64,000 bases of DNA from an uncultured Tissierellia bacterium (lineage in GTDB: Bacteria; Bacillota; Clostridia; Tissierellales; Peptoniphilaceae): the NCBI GenBank assembly GCA_902488465.1, contig CABTWE010000004.1, positions 1 to 64,000 on the forward strand. Direction: 5' to 3'. This document shows, one piece after another, positions 40,483 through 49,758 of the stretch. The translations under genes were made by a program, and so were the position numbers. A model generated the notes under the pieces. The model saw only the letters and a program-made list of their open reading frames with translations, was not told the DNA's origin and did not search any database. How positions within the stretch are numbered: the stretch's first letter is position 1; every line of letters starts with the position of its first letter.

Positions 40483-42588
40483 ATGGAAATTGGTACTATT
40501 TTACTTAATAGATATGAAATTTTGGAGCAAATCGGCGAAGGCGGTATGGCGACTGTTTATAAGGCAAAATGCCATACGCTAGACAGATTGGTTGCAATAA
40601 AAGTTCTTAAAAGCGAATATGCTGAAGATGAAGAATTTGTGAAGAAGTTCATGATGGAATGTCAGTCTGCGGCAAAGCTGAATCATCCAAATATTGTAGG
40701 TATTTATGATTTTCACGAGATAGAACTCGATGGGAAGCCGGTCTATTTCATTGTTATGGAATATATCGACGGCATCACATTGAAGGAGCTCATAGAAAAG
40801 AAGGGGTTCATTCCGGAAGAAGAAGCAGTGGATATTGCACTTCAAATTTTGGAAGCGCTTAAAGAAGCTCACAGCCATGGAGTTATTCACAGAGATATTA
40901 AACCGCACAATATTATGATTTCAAAAAGCGGCATTGTTAAGGTGACGGATTTCGGAATTGCAAGGGCAACTTCAAACCATACAATGACAACTACGATGGA
41001 TGCAATAGGCTCTGTTCATTATTTCAGTCCTGAACAGGCGCGTGGCGCATTTACTGACCAAAGGACCGATATCTATTCATTTGGTATTGTGTTCTATGAA
41101 ATGCTTACCGGCAAGCGTCCATTTGTCGGTGAAAATCCGGTCACAATTGCGATGAAACATATTCAAGAAGACATAACTCCTCCGGGCGAAATTAATGAAG
41201 ATATTTCAGAAGGGGTCGAAAGAGTTGTCTTGAAATGTACTATGAAAAAACAAGCGGAAAGATATCAAAATGTCGATGAAATTATCACCGACTTAAGGAG
41301 CACAACAGGTTCAAAGAGAACTTTCGTGCCAAGCGATGTGATTGATGATTCGCTAGATCAAACAAGAGTGATACCGACTGCGGAGATTGATAAGATGGTT
41401 CAAAAGAATAAAAAGGTTAAGATCAACAATAAAGACGATTATTACGACGATGATGACGATTATGATGACGACGACTATGACGATGATGATTATTATGACG
41501 ACGACGATTACGATGACTATGATGACGACGGTAAGCATAAAAAACTCGGAATCATTCCAATAATCCTCGGAATTTTAGCGGCATTTGTTTTGACGACAGG
41601 ACTATATCTTGGATTCACAAAATTAAAGCAAATTCAAAAGGATTCAACGGTTCAAGAGATAGCACTTCCGAATTTAATCGGAATGACAGAAGCGGAAGCT
41701 AGAAAAGCTGTTCAAGACATGGGTTTAAAACTTGAAGTTAAGAGCGAAACGACAGATTCATCAAAGCCATATGGTGTTATAAGTCAGGATCCGCAATCAG
41801 GCATGACAGTAAAAGAAAACAGCACTGTATATGTAGTTTTAAATGTCGACTCAAATGCAACGAAAATTGAATCATACGTCGGAATGAAACTTGAAGAAAT
41901 TGAAGCCAAAGTCAAGGAACTTGGATTAAAAATCGAAGTGGATTATGTAGACGATGATTCTGAAGAAAACACTATTATCGCACAAAACCCGATAGCAGGT
42001 TCTTCAATAACTGAAGGTGACACGCTTTATCTTTCTATTTCAAATGGAAAAGGTAGTGAAGATAATCTTGTTCCAAATGTTTTGGGAATGACTTTTGATG
42101 AAGCTAAGAAGATGCTTGAAGAAAAGGGCTTAGTCGTCAAAGACCCTGTATATGTAGCTTCAGAAGAAACTGAAAAGGACAGAGTCATCACTCAATCAAT
42201 CGAAGCAAATAAACCGTTTGAAAATGGAGATACTATCGAACTTAATGTTTCAAAGGGACCGGAAGAAAAGCCGGAAGAAAATGAACAAAATCAGAGCGAA
42301 CAAACTACTGAAGAAAACAAGCCGGATGAAAAACCGGCAGAACCTGAAAAACCAAAAGCTAATACAACAAAATTCAGCGTTGCAGTTCCACTTCCATCGG
42401 ATGTGCCTGAAAGCGTTGTAAAACTTGTAAAAGTTGTTGACGGAAATCGTGAAACGGTTTATGAAAACACTTTCTCAAAAGATGAAGAAGTCGCTTATAT
42501 AAATCTTAAAGATCAACCGGTCGGTGAAATTTTGGAACTTTATATAAATGATGAATTCGCAGAAACCTTTACGGTTCAACAAAGATAA
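40483..42588 (+). CDS. prkC: PASTA-domain Ser/Thr protein kinase PrkC
   Basis: PrkC senses peptidoglycan fragments or lipid II and controls cell wall growth and dormancy. The 701-residue protein has an N-terminal kinase domain (about 1-270) with the Gly loop GEGGMATV (18-25), the ATP lysine K40, catalytic HRDIKPHN and DFGIARA. A 32-residue tract made only of Asp and Tyr (318-349; 24 D, 8 Y) precedes the TM helix (about 358-382). Three PASTA domains (about 393-595) follow, then a Glu/Pro/Gln-rich spacer (about 596-633) and a C-terminal beta-rich domain (about 634-701). The domain order is usual for Firmicutes, but the D/Y tract is extreme. The ATG at 40483 is chosen over upstream in-frame codons inside prpC. 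Confidence 0.95.
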   Translation: MEIGTILLNRYEILEQIGEGGMATVYKAKCHTLDRLVAIKVLKSEYAEDEEFVKKFMMECQSAAKLNHPNIVGIYDFHEIELDGKPVYFIVMEYIDGITLKELIEKKGFIPEEEAVDIALQILEALKEAHSHGVIHRDIKPHNIMISKSGIVKVTDFGIARATSNHTMTTTMDAIGSVHYFSPEQARGAFTDQRTDIYSFGIVFYEMLTGKRPFVGENPVTIAMKHIQEDITPPGEINEDISEGVERVVLKCTMKKQAERYQNVDEIITDLRSTTGSKRTFVPSDVIDDSLDQTRVIPTAEIDKMVQKNKKVKINNKDDYYDDDDDYDDDDYDDDDYYDDDDYDDYDDDGKHKKLGIIPIILGILAAFVLTTGLYLGFTKLKQIQKDSTVQEIALPNLIGMTEAEARKAVQDMGLKLEVKSETTDSSKPYGVISQDPQSGMTVKENSTVYVVLNVDSNATKIESYVGMKLEEIEAKVKELGLKIEVDYVDDDSEENTIIAQNPIAGSSITEGDTLYLSISNGKGSEDNLVPNVLGMTFDEAKKMLEEKGLVVKDPVYVASEETEKDRVITQSIEANKPFENGDTIELNVSKGPEEKPEENEQNQSEQTTEENKPDEKPAEPEKPKANTTKFSVAVPLPSDVPESVVKLVKVVDGNRETVYENTFSKDEEVAYINLKDQPVGEILELYINDEFAETFTVQQR

Positions 42589-43454
42589 TGAAAAAAGCTG
42601 TAATTAAAAGTGTTTCAGGTGGAATTTTTACAGGAATTGGTGAAGGACATGAAGAAGTTGTTCTTCACAGTCCAGGTAAAATAAAAAAAATCGGCAAACT
42701 TTTGGTGGGCGACATCGTTTATTATGACGAGTCGACTGAAAACAATACGATTATTGAAGTCGCTGAGAGAAAAAATGAATTTATAAGACCCAAAGCCGCA
42801 AACATCGATGTTTTTCTTATCGTTCAATCGATTGATGAGCCGAGGTTTGACAGATATTTGATAGATAAACTCACTGTTTACGCTTTTAAAGAAAAAACGC
42901 ACCCGATTCTTCTTGTTACAAAGGCGGATTTGAATGAAAAGTTGGCGGAAGAATTATATAATGAATACAATTCTGTCGGAATAAAAACTTTTTTGGGTCG
43001 AATCGAAAACAACAATTACGATGAAATTTTTGAATATTTGAGCGGAAAGATAGTCCTTCTTGTTGGAAACAGCGGTGTTGGGAAGAGCACATTTTTAAAC
43101 AATGTGCACGGATATGATGTACAGCGAACAAATTTTATTAGTAAAAAACTGGGGCGTGGTAAGCACACCACAAGACAGGTCGAGATTTTTCCAATTGACG
43201 ATTTTTATCTCATTGATACGCCGGGCTTCTCAACTCTTGAACTCGAAACATTGGATGAAGGAGAGATGTTGGCGGATTATTTTCCGGAATTTCAAAAGTA
43301 TAAAAGTGAGTGCAGATTTAACACTTGCACGCATATAAACGAACCGGGATGTCGAGTCAAAGAAGCGTTGGCAGATGGTGAAATTTGTAATTTGAGATAT
43401 GAAAGTTATTTGAGATTATTTAAAGAGCTGAAGGAGAGGAAAGAAAAATGGTAA
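42588..43454 (+). CDS. rsgA: Ribosome small subunit-dependent GTPase RsgA
   Basis: RsgA checks late maturation of the 30S subunit and hydrolyses GTP on it. The 288-residue protein has an N-terminal OB-fold (about 1-70), a circularly permuted GTPase order with TKAD before the P-loop GNSGVGKST (about 161-169), and DTPGFSTLE. A C-terminal zinc motif has cysteines near 242, 247 and 254 plus a His (CRFNTCTHINEPGC). It starts in the stop codon of prkC. Confidence 0.95.
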   Translation: MKKAVIKSVSGGIFTGIGEGHEEVVLHSPGKIKKIGKLLVGDIVYYDESTENNTIIEVAERKNEFIRPKAANIDVFLIVQSIDEPRFDRYLIDKLTVYAFKEKTHPILLVTKADLNEKLAEELYNEYNSVGIKTFLGRIENNNYDEIFEYLSGKIVLLVGNSGVGKSTFLNNVHGYDVQRTNFISKKLGRGKHTTRQVEIFPIDDFYLIDTPGFSTLELETLDEGEMLADYFPEFQKYKSECRFNTCTHINEPGCRVKEALADGEICNLRYESYLRLFKELKERKEKW

Positions 43455-44104
43455 GAATCGCACCGAGCATATTGAGCGCAGATTTTCTAAATCTGGAAAA
43501 AGATATTAAGATGATGGAAAGTGCCGGAATTGATTTGTTTCACATGGATATTATGGACGGAATGTTTGTCCCTAACATCAGCTACGGCCCGATGATTTTG
43601 GAACACATAAAAAAGATTTCAAATGTGGGAATGGATGCGCATTTGATGATTATGGAGCCGAACAGATATTTCGATATTTATCAAAAAATCGGAGTTGAGT
43701 ATCTCACAATCCATTCAGAAGCTTCGACTCACCTTGAACGTGATTTGTCGCAAATCAGAAATCTCGGCATGAAGTCAGGCGTTGCACTGAATCCTGCCAC
43801 ATCGGAAGAAATGATTAAATATGTTCTTGAAGTGGCTGACATGGTTCTTGTGATGAGTGTAAATCCGGGATTTGGTGGACAAAAATTCATCGCATCGCAA
43901 TTAAAGAAAATCGAAAAGATTAAGAGCATGATTGTAAATGCGGGACTAGACACAAAAATCGAAGTTGACGGCGGTATCGGTGTGAACAATCTAAAAGATG
44001 TTGTTGATGCCGGAGCTGACATTGTTGTTAGCGGTTCATCTCTTCTAAAGGGTGACTTTAATAAAAACTATCAAGCATTCAAGGATGTTTTAAATGGCAA
44101 ATAA
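43448..44104 (+). CDS. rpe: Ribulose-phosphate 3-epimerase
   Basis: Rpe interconverts ribulose 5-phosphate and xylulose 5-phosphate in the pentose phosphate pathway. The 218-residue TIM-barrel protein has PSILSADFLNLE, HMDIMDGMFVPNIS with the metal-binding Asp, VMSVNPGFGGQKF and the VDGGIGVNN region with the second catalytic Asp. It overlaps both neighbours, rsgA and thiN. Confidence 0.96.
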   Translation: MVRIAPSILSADFLNLEKDIKMMESAGIDLFHMDIMDGMFVPNISYGPMILEHIKKISNVGMDAHLMIMEPNRYFDIYQKIGVEYLTIHSEASTHLERDLSQIRNLGMKSGVALNPATSEEMIKYVLEVADMVLVMSVNPGFGGQKFIASQLKKIEKIKSMIVNAGLDTKIEVDGGIGVNNLKDVVDAGADIVVSGSSLLKGDFNKNYQAFKDVLNGK

Positions 44105-44738
44105 AGCTCTTGTCGTTGGTGCTTCAGGTTTTTCGAAAAAATATATCAAAAAAATTATTGCCGACTATGACTTTGTGATTGCGTGCGATAAAGGTGCCGA
44201 AGCTTTTTACGGCACGGATATGGAGTTTGATTTATGTATAGGTGACTTCGATTCACTCGATAAAAATGTTAGAGAATATTTTAAGTCAAAGGACACAATT
44301 AAGTATCCGGTCGAAAAAGATTTTTCGGATCTCGAGCTTGCAATAAACTATTTAATTGAAAAAGATTTTCAAAGAATAGATTTCACAGGTGTTTTGGGTG
44401 GAAGACTTTCGCATGAGCTCTTTAATTTAGGGCTATTTCTTAAAATAAAGAAAGAGGGTAGGCGTGTATCCATAAGAGAAGCAGCTACAAGATGTGACTT
44501 TCTTTCAAATAACGAAGTTATAAAAATTCCGAAAGGCCTTGAGGTGTCGGTCGTTCCTTTTTATGATGACGATACGACAATTAGCATGAAAGGCTTCAGA
44601 TGGAATTTAAAGGACAAAAAAATAAACCGTGGCAGTACGCTTACACTGAGCAACTACACGGTTGAGGATGGCTATATCATGGTCAAAGGAAATCCTGTGA
44701 TGATTGTGATAGAGCCTATTGAGAAAAAAATTCAATAA
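44094..44738 (+). CDS. thiN: Thiamine pyrophosphokinase
   Basis: ThiN transfers a pyrophosphate group from ATP to thiamine, making the active cofactor from imported thiamine. The 214-residue protein has the catalytic CDKGAE, CIGDFDSLD and FSDLELAINYL region, and GVLGGRLSHELFNL. It closes the gmk operon; no other thiamine genes are near. Confidence 0.92.
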   Translation: MANKALVVGASGFSKKYIKKIIADYDFVIACDKGAEAFYGTDMEFDLCIGDFDSLDKNVREYFKSKDTIKYPVEKDFSDLELAINYLIEKDFQRIDFTGVLGGRLSHELFNLGLFLKIKKEGRRVSIREAATRCDFLSNNEVIKIPKGLEVSVVPFYDDDTTISMKGFRWNLKDKKINRGSTLTLSNYTVEDGYIMVKGNPVMIVIEPIEKKIQ

Positions 44739-44749
44739 ATATAAAAAAG

Positions 44750-44786
44750 ACCCGTAGAAATAATTTTATAAATCATTTCTATGGGT
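44750..44786. terminator. Shared terminator between thiN and rpmB
   Basis: Twelve-base arms (44750-44761 and 44775-44786, one G-T pair) with a 13-base loop. The T run is strong on the minus strand (for rpmB) and weak on the plus strand. Confidence 0.7.
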
Positions 44787-44791
44787 TAATT

Positions 44792-44977
44792 TTATGCATC
44801 TTGGTTCGCTTTTTTAAGACAGCTTGCGCAGACTTTTATTCTCTTAGGAGTTCCGTCTTCAACAATTCTTATTCTTCTTAAGTTAGGAGCCCAAGATTTT
44901 GCTGAATGTCTGTGAGAGTGGCTTACTTTTTTGCCAAACATTTTACCTTTTCCGCAAATTTCACATACTTGTGCCAT
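44792..44977 (-). CDS. rpmB: 50S ribosomal protein L28
   Basis: L28 is a late-assembling 50S protein. The 61-residue sequence has the family core SHSHRHSAKSWAPNLRRI and two Cys pairs, CEIC (5-8) and CASC (about 51-54), so it is the zinc-binding (C+) form. It is a single minus-strand gene between two plus-strand operons, as in many Firmicutes, with its own promoter. Confidence 0.95.
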   Translation of the reverse strand: MAQVCEICGKGKMFGKKVSHSHRHSAKSWAPNLRRIRIVEDGTPKRIKVCASCLKKANQDA

Positions 44978-45009
44978 TGGTAATACACCTCCTTATGATT
45001 AACATATAT

Positions 45010-45038
45010 ATTTTACAACAAATATTAATCTAAATCAA
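45010..45038 (-). promoter_or_regulatory. Sigma-A promoter of rpmB
   Basis: On the minus strand TTGATT (45038-45033), a 17-base spacer and TAAAAT (45015-45010). Confidence 0.68.
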
Positions 45039-45059
45039 GTCTTTTTCGAATTTTTTTAC

Positions 45060-45088
45060 TTGATAACTAAAAAAAAATGATGTATAAT
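45060..45088 (+). promoter_or_regulatory. Sigma-A promoter of the asp23-fakA unit
   Basis: TTGATA (45060-45065), a 17-base spacer and TATAAT (45083-45088), 35 bases before the ATG. Confidence 0.78.
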
Positions 45089-45123
45089 GATAATAGAATT
45101 AACAAAAAAGGAGAATTAATAAT

Positions 45124-45480
45124 ATGACTGCAACGAAAAGAACCGAATTTGGTTCGATAACAATTTCAGACAATGCTATAGCAACTATTTCGGGTTTGAG
45201 CGTTATGGAAACATACGGCATAGTGGGAATGGCTGCAAAAAACGCCGCAGATGGATTTCTCGAACTGTTAAAATCTGACAATCTCACGAGGGGAATTAAA
45301 GTTAATTCAGATGGTGACGATTTGTCTTTAGATATATATATTATTACTCAATATGGAGTAAATATTTCCGTTGTTGCGGAAAATCTTAAGGAAAAAGTTC
45401 GTTTCAACGTAGAAAAATATACCGGACTTAAGGTGCCTGAAATAAACCTTGTCGTTCAAGGAATCAGGACCAATAAGTAG
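45124..45480 (+). CDS. Asp23/Gls24-family envelope stress protein (YloU)
   Basis: Asp23/YloU-family proteins are small cytoplasmic or membrane-associated proteins tied to envelope stress and, by gene order, to FakA. The 118-residue protein has the family core: ISDNAIATISGLSVMETYGIVGMA, a central IYIITQYGVNI strand pair and VQGIRTNK at the C-terminus. The next gene is the fakA-like yloV, as in Bacillus. Confidence 0.9.
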   Translation: MTATKRTEFGSITISDNAIATISGLSVMETYGIVGMAAKNAADGFLELLKSDNLTRGIKVNSDGDDLSLDIYIITQYGVNISVVAENLKEKVRFNVEKYTGLKVPEINLVVQGIRTNK

Positions 45481-45488
45481 GAGGCGGC

Positions 45489-47132
45489 ATGACTAATATT
45501 AATGCGGGCATGATGCGCAATGCGATAAAAAGTGCCATCAAAAACCTAGATGTAAATAAAGAAATGGTTAACTCCCTGAATGTTTTTCCGGTTCCTGACG
45601 GAGATACCGGGATTAATATGTTTCTTACAATAAAATCAGCAGGCAATTATGCTTTGGCAGAAGAGACAACTCACTGTGGTGAACTTTCGCGAGCTCTTAG
45701 CAAAGGTGCACTTATGGGTGCAAGAGGAAACTCAGGTGTTATACTTTCGCAAATTCTTAGAGGATTTTATATGGGAATTCAGGATTTCAAGGAACTCGAC
45801 GTAAGAGCGATAAAACGCGGCTTTGAATCTTCAAAAGAAGTTGCTTATAAAGCGGTTATGAAACCGACAGAAGGAACAATTTTGAGTGTTGTAAGATATA
45901 TGGCTGCCTTTGCTGTTTCAAACCAAAGTAAGTATAGCGACACAATCGAATACCTTGAAGCAATATATGCGGAAGGTGAAAGAGCACTTGAAAAGACTCC
46001 TGAAATGCTTCCTGTTTTAAAAGACGCGGGAGTTGTGGACTCCGGCGGTAAAGGACTTCTTGTTTTGATGAGAGGTGCTATTGACGGTCTTAAAGGCGAA
46101 GAAGTTCAATACACAGCTGAAGTTGTAGAAACAAAGACGCAGGAAGTTCATTTTGATGAAAATATTAAATTCGGATATTGTACTGAATTTATTATTCACA
46201 CCGACAATACAGATCAACATGACGCAGACACACTCAAAGAAGAACTTTTAAAGATTGGTGACAGTCTTGTTTGTGTTAAGGTTGAAGATATTATAAAAGT
46301 TCATGTGCATACGAATCATCCGGGAAAAGCTCTTGAGCTTGCACTCGAAAGAGGATACTTAACCGGAATCAAGTCAGACAATATGAGACTTCAAAATGCT
46401 GAAGTGAGACGTGCACACGAAGAGGAACAACAAAAGAAATATGAATCTATAAAGGCACAGGATGCGGGACCTCAAAAAGAGTACGGCTTTGTTGCAGTTG
46501 CATCCGGCGATGGCATAATGAGTGTGTTCAAAGATTTCGAAGTCGATGAAATCGTTTGGGGCGGACAAACAATGAATCCGAGCGTTGAAGATTTAACCAA
46601 AAAAATCGAAAAGATAAACGCAAAGACTATTTTTGTGCTTCCAAACAATTCAAATATCGTTTTGACGGCTGAGAAGGCTGCTGAAGTTTCGGACAAAAAT
46701 GTTATAGTTATTCCGACAAAGACAATTCCACAAGGCATTTCAGCAATGATTAACTTCGATTTTGATTTGGATCTTGAGGATGCAATTGAAACGCTAAATG
46801 ATGCCATAAAAGCCGTTAAGAGCGGTTCAATAACATATGCTGTGAGAGACACCACAGTTTCGGGCAAGAAGATAAACCAAGGCGATTACATGGGAATTTT
46901 GGAATCGGAAATTGTATCTTCGAGCGACGACATCTATGAAACAGTTCTTGAAACTTTAAAAAAAGGAATAGATGAAGATTCTTCTATCGTGACGCTATAT
47001 GCAGGTCAAGATGTTACCGAAGTACAAATGGAAGAGCTTATAGAAAAACTTGAAAATGAATTTGATGACATTACGATTGAAGGCTTAATGGGTAATCAAC
47101 AAGTTTACTATTATTTGATAAGTATTGAATAA
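45489..47132 (+). CDS. FakA/YloV-type fatty acid kinase (DAK2-domain)
   Basis: FakA phosphorylates fatty acids carried by FakB (DegV family), feeding PlsX/PlsY. The 547-residue protein has an N-terminal DhaL domain with NVFPVPDGDTGINM (about 33-46), KGALMGARGNSGVILSQ and DSGGKGLLVLM. A middle domain and a C-terminal DAK1-like/FakB-interaction region (about 310-547) follow. No DegV gene is in the window. It follows the Asp23-like gene by 8 bases with a strong ribosome binding site. Confidence 0.9.
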   Translation: MTNINAGMMRNAIKSAIKNLDVNKEMVNSLNVFPVPDGDTGINMFLTIKSAGNYALAEETTHCGELSRALSKGALMGARGNSGVILSQILRGFYMGIQDFKELDVRAIKRGFESSKEVAYKAVMKPTEGTILSVVRYMAAFAVSNQSKYSDTIEYLEAIYAEGERALEKTPEMLPVLKDAGVVDSGGKGLLVLMRGAIDGLKGEEVQYTAEVVETKTQEVHFDENIKFGYCTEFIIHTDNTDQHDADTLKEELLKIGDSLVCVKVEDIIKVHVHTNHPGKALELALERGYLTGIKSDNMRLQNAEVRRAHEEEQQKKYESIKAQDAGPQKEYGFVAVASGDGIMSVFKDFEVDEIVWGGQTMNPSVEDLTKKIEKINAKTIFVLPNNSNIVLTAEKAAEVSDKNVIVIPTKTIPQGISAMINFDFDLDLEDAIETLNDAIKAVKSGSITYAVRDTTVSGKKINQGDYMGILESEIVSSSDDIYETVLETLKKGIDEDSSIVTLYAGQDVTEVQMEELIEKLENEFDDITIEGLMGNQQVYYYLISIE

Positions 47133-47133
47133 T

Positions 47134-47160
47134 AAAGGGCCGATTTCGGCTCTTTATTTT
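47134..47160 (+). terminator. Hairpin terminator or attenuator between fakA and recG
   Basis: Ten-base arms (about AAAGGGCCGA and TCGGCTCTTT, one G-T pair) are followed by TATTTT. No promoter is visible between it and recG 17 bases later, so it may only partly stop transcription. Confidence 0.6.
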
Positions 47161-47176
47161 AATTTGGGGAGATTTT

Positions 47177-49195
47177 TTGGAGCTTAAAGACATAAAGAAA
47201 ATTGGTCCGAAAAGACTTGAGGGCCTCCGAAAATTAAATATTACCGACATAAATGATCTCGTTTTTTATTCACCGAATTACTATGAGGACAGAAAAACTT
47301 TGGTGCGCGTAAAGGATTTGGATTTTGAAAAGAAACAGCTCGTGCATTTAAAAATTGTTGCGGGACCGGCAAGGCGAAAGACAGCCAGCAATATGACGAT
47401 GGTTTCGTACAATGCGACTGACGGCGAAAGACCGGTTGAAATTGTTTTCTTTAATCAAAGCTTTGCTGTTTCTTATTTTAAAAAGGGGCTGTCTTATTAT
47501 ATTTTTGGAAAGCCTAGTATTTATAACAACAGAGTGAGCTTTTCAAATCCGATTTTTTCGCAAGTGAAGGGCAAAGACCTCGGAGTTATAGTTCCGATTT
47601 ATCCGCTTAATGCCACGATTACAAATAAGATTTTGCGTGAGTCGATAAAAGCGGCACTTGACAATTTTACGGATATAAAACTTTTGCCGGACGAAATTGT
47701 AAAAAAATATAATTTCTTGAGTATAAAAGCTCTCCTTCGCATGATACATTTTCCGGAAGAGATTGAAAAAGCGAACTATGCGATAAAATCAATGGCTTAT
47801 GTAGAAGCGTTTTTGTTAAATGTTATGAAATATTCAAATTTCAGCTTTACAAAAAAATCTAAAGGAAAAGTTATAAGGGACACGAGCGAAGAACGCGATT
47901 TTCTGAGGGGGTTGCCGTTTCTTCTGACCGAAGGGCAAAAGGATGCAATTGTCGATATTAAACGCGATTTGGAAGCAGATTATTCGATGAATCGACTCCT
48001 TCAAGGTGACGTCGGTTCGGGAAAGACTGTTGTCGGACAATATATGGCGATAAAGACGGTTGCCGGGGGCAAGCAAGTTGCTTTTATGGCACCTACAACG
48101 CTTCTTGCGGTTCAAAACTACGAGAAGCTTAAAACTTTTGTCGATAAATTTAATATGAACTGTGAACTTTTAATTTCGAAGACAAAGAAAAAAGACAAGG
48201 AACGTATATACGAAGAAGTTCAAAATGGAAACATCGACATTCTTGTCGGCACACATTCTCTTTTAAATGAGGATATAAATTTCAAGGATTTGGGTTCGGT
48301 AATAATCGACGAGCAACATCGCTTTGGAGTAAATCAACGAAACAATTTGATTGAAAAGGGCAACGGTACAAATGTTCTTGTCATGAGTGCAACTCCTATT
48401 CCAAGAAGCCTTTCGATTATTCTTTACGGCGATATGGATATTTCTGAGATAAAAACAATGCCGGAAGGAAGGCAAAAAATCGACACTTATGTGCTGACGG
48501 AAAAAGAAATGGACAGCATAAACGGTTTTGTAAGGCGAGAACTTCAAAACGGCAGACAAGCGTATTATGTTTGTCCGCTTATTGAGGAGAGTGAGAAGTC
48601 TGATTTAAATTCAGCGACGGAACTTTATGAAAGATTAAAAGAAGAATTCAGCGGAAAAAATGTTGCGCTTTTGACAGGGCGAACTGACGACGAAGAAAAA
48701 GAAAAAATCATGACCGACTTTAAAGACGGTTTAATTGATGTTCTTGTCTCGACAACGGTTATAGAAGTGGGAATTGACGTGCCGAATGCAACTACAATTG
48801 TCATTATGAACGGCGAGAGATTTGGCCTTGCTCAGCTCCATCAGCTTAGAGGACGAGTTGGCAGAGGTCAGTATAAAAGCACGTGTATTATTGCTCACAA
48901 TGCAAAGAATGATGAAACATACTCAAGGCTTAAGACAATCGAAAGAAGTAACGACGGATTTTATATCGCTATGGAGGACTTAAAGCAAAGAGGGCCCGGC
49001 GAAATTTTGGGTCTCAAGCAAAGCGGTGCGCAGAAATTTAAATTTTTGGATTTTGAGACAGATTTAAACATTGTTATGAGAGCGAAAAATGATTTCGATG
49101 AATATATAAAAAATGCAAGCAAAGCTGAAGTGAACGAACTCAAAAACAATGCGGAGCTTTTGCTTGGAAAAATAGAAAGCGGTGTACTAAATTAA
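47177..49195 (+). CDS. recG: ATP-dependent DNA helicase RecG
   Basis: RecG remodels branched DNA at stalled forks. The 672-residue protein has an N-terminal wedge/OB-fold domain (about 50-160), Walker A GDVGSGKT (about 278-285), DEQHRFG (motif II), MSATPIPR (motif III) and QLRGRVGRG (motif VI). The start is TTG at 47177 behind GGGGAGA. It overlaps rsmD at the stop. Confidence 0.95.
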   Translation: MELKDIKKIGPKRLEGLRKLNITDINDLVFYSPNYYEDRKTLVRVKDLDFEKKQLVHLKIVAGPARRKTASNMTMVSYNATDGERPVEIVFFNQSFAVSYFKKGLSYYIFGKPSIYNNRVSFSNPIFSQVKGKDLGVIVPIYPLNATITNKILRESIKAALDNFTDIKLLPDEIVKKYNFLSIKALLRMIHFPEEIEKANYAIKSMAYVEAFLLNVMKYSNFSFTKKSKGKVIRDTSEERDFLRGLPFLLTEGQKDAIVDIKRDLEADYSMNRLLQGDVGSGKTVVGQYMAIKTVAGGKQVAFMAPTTLLAVQNYEKLKTFVDKFNMNCELLISKTKKKDKERIYEEVQNGNIDILVGTHSLLNEDINFKDLGSVIIDEQHRFGVNQRNNLIEKGNGTNVLVMSATPIPRSLSIILYGDMDISEIKTMPEGRQKIDTYVLTEKEMDSINGFVRRELQNGRQAYYVCPLIEESEKSDLNSATELYERLKEEFSGKNVALLTGRTDDEEKEKIMTDFKDGLIDVLVSTTVIEVGIDVPNATTIVIMNGERFGLAQLHQLRGRVGRGQYKSTCIIAHNAKNDETYSRLKTIERSNDGFYIAMEDLKQRGPGEILGLKQSGAQKFKFLDFETDLNIVMRAKNDFDEYIKNASKAEVNELKNNAELLLGKIESGVLN

Positions 49196-49758
49196 TGAGA
49201 GTTATTTCGGGAAAAAATAGAGGAACAAAACTAGTAGCACCTGAGGGAATGACGACACGACCGACGGATGACATGCTAAAAGAAAATATTTTTAATTTAA
49301 TTGGACCTATAATGCCGGAGTCAAGCGTTTTGGATTTGTTTGCGGGTTCCGGTCAAATCGGCATCGAATTTTTGTCGCGTGGTGCGAAGAATGCGGTTTT
49401 TGTGGACAACAATATAAAAGCGATAAATTCTATAAAACAAAATTTAGAAAAAACAAAACATATTGAAGTTGGAAAAGTAATTAAATCCAATGTAAATACT
49501 GTACTTTCAAGACTTTCAGGGGAGAAATTTGACTATATTTATCTCGATCCACCATATGATGATAAAAAAAATTTGCTGGAAGTGTTTAATATTATTGAAA
49601 AATCTGATATAATAAAGCTAAGCACGGAAATTATTATTGAAACGGTAAAAGATTTTTCAATTTCCAATGTGAATATAATAAAAGAGCGTGTTTATGGAAA
49701 GAGAAAAGTTTTAATTATCGGAGGTAACTATGATAGCAGTTTATCCGGGGAGTTTTGA
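49195..49758 (+). CDS. rsmD: 16S rRNA m2G966 methyltransferase RsmD
   Basis: RsmD methylates G966 of 16S rRNA with SAM. The 187-residue protein has [26 protein letters not shown], the SAM motif [13 protein letters not shown] and the N6/N2-type catalytic DPPY (118-121). It overlaps recG by one base and coaD by 29 bases. Confidence 0.94.
   Translation: MRVISGKNRGTKLVAPEGMTTRPTDDMLKENIFNLIGPIMPESSVLDLFAGSGQIGIEFLSRGAKNAVFVDNNIKAINSIKQNLEKTKHIEVGKVIKSNVNTVLSRLSGEKFDYIYLDPPYDDKKNLLEVFNIIEKSDIIKLSTEIIIETVKDFSISNVNIIKERVYGKRKVLIIGGNYDSSLSGEF

Noticed and set aside
41353..41538. Ile/Val-rich open frame on the minus strand, looking like a membrane protein
   Set aside because: It is the complement of the GAY/TAY repeats that encode the Asp/Tyr tract of PrkC; there is no ribosome binding site or promoter.
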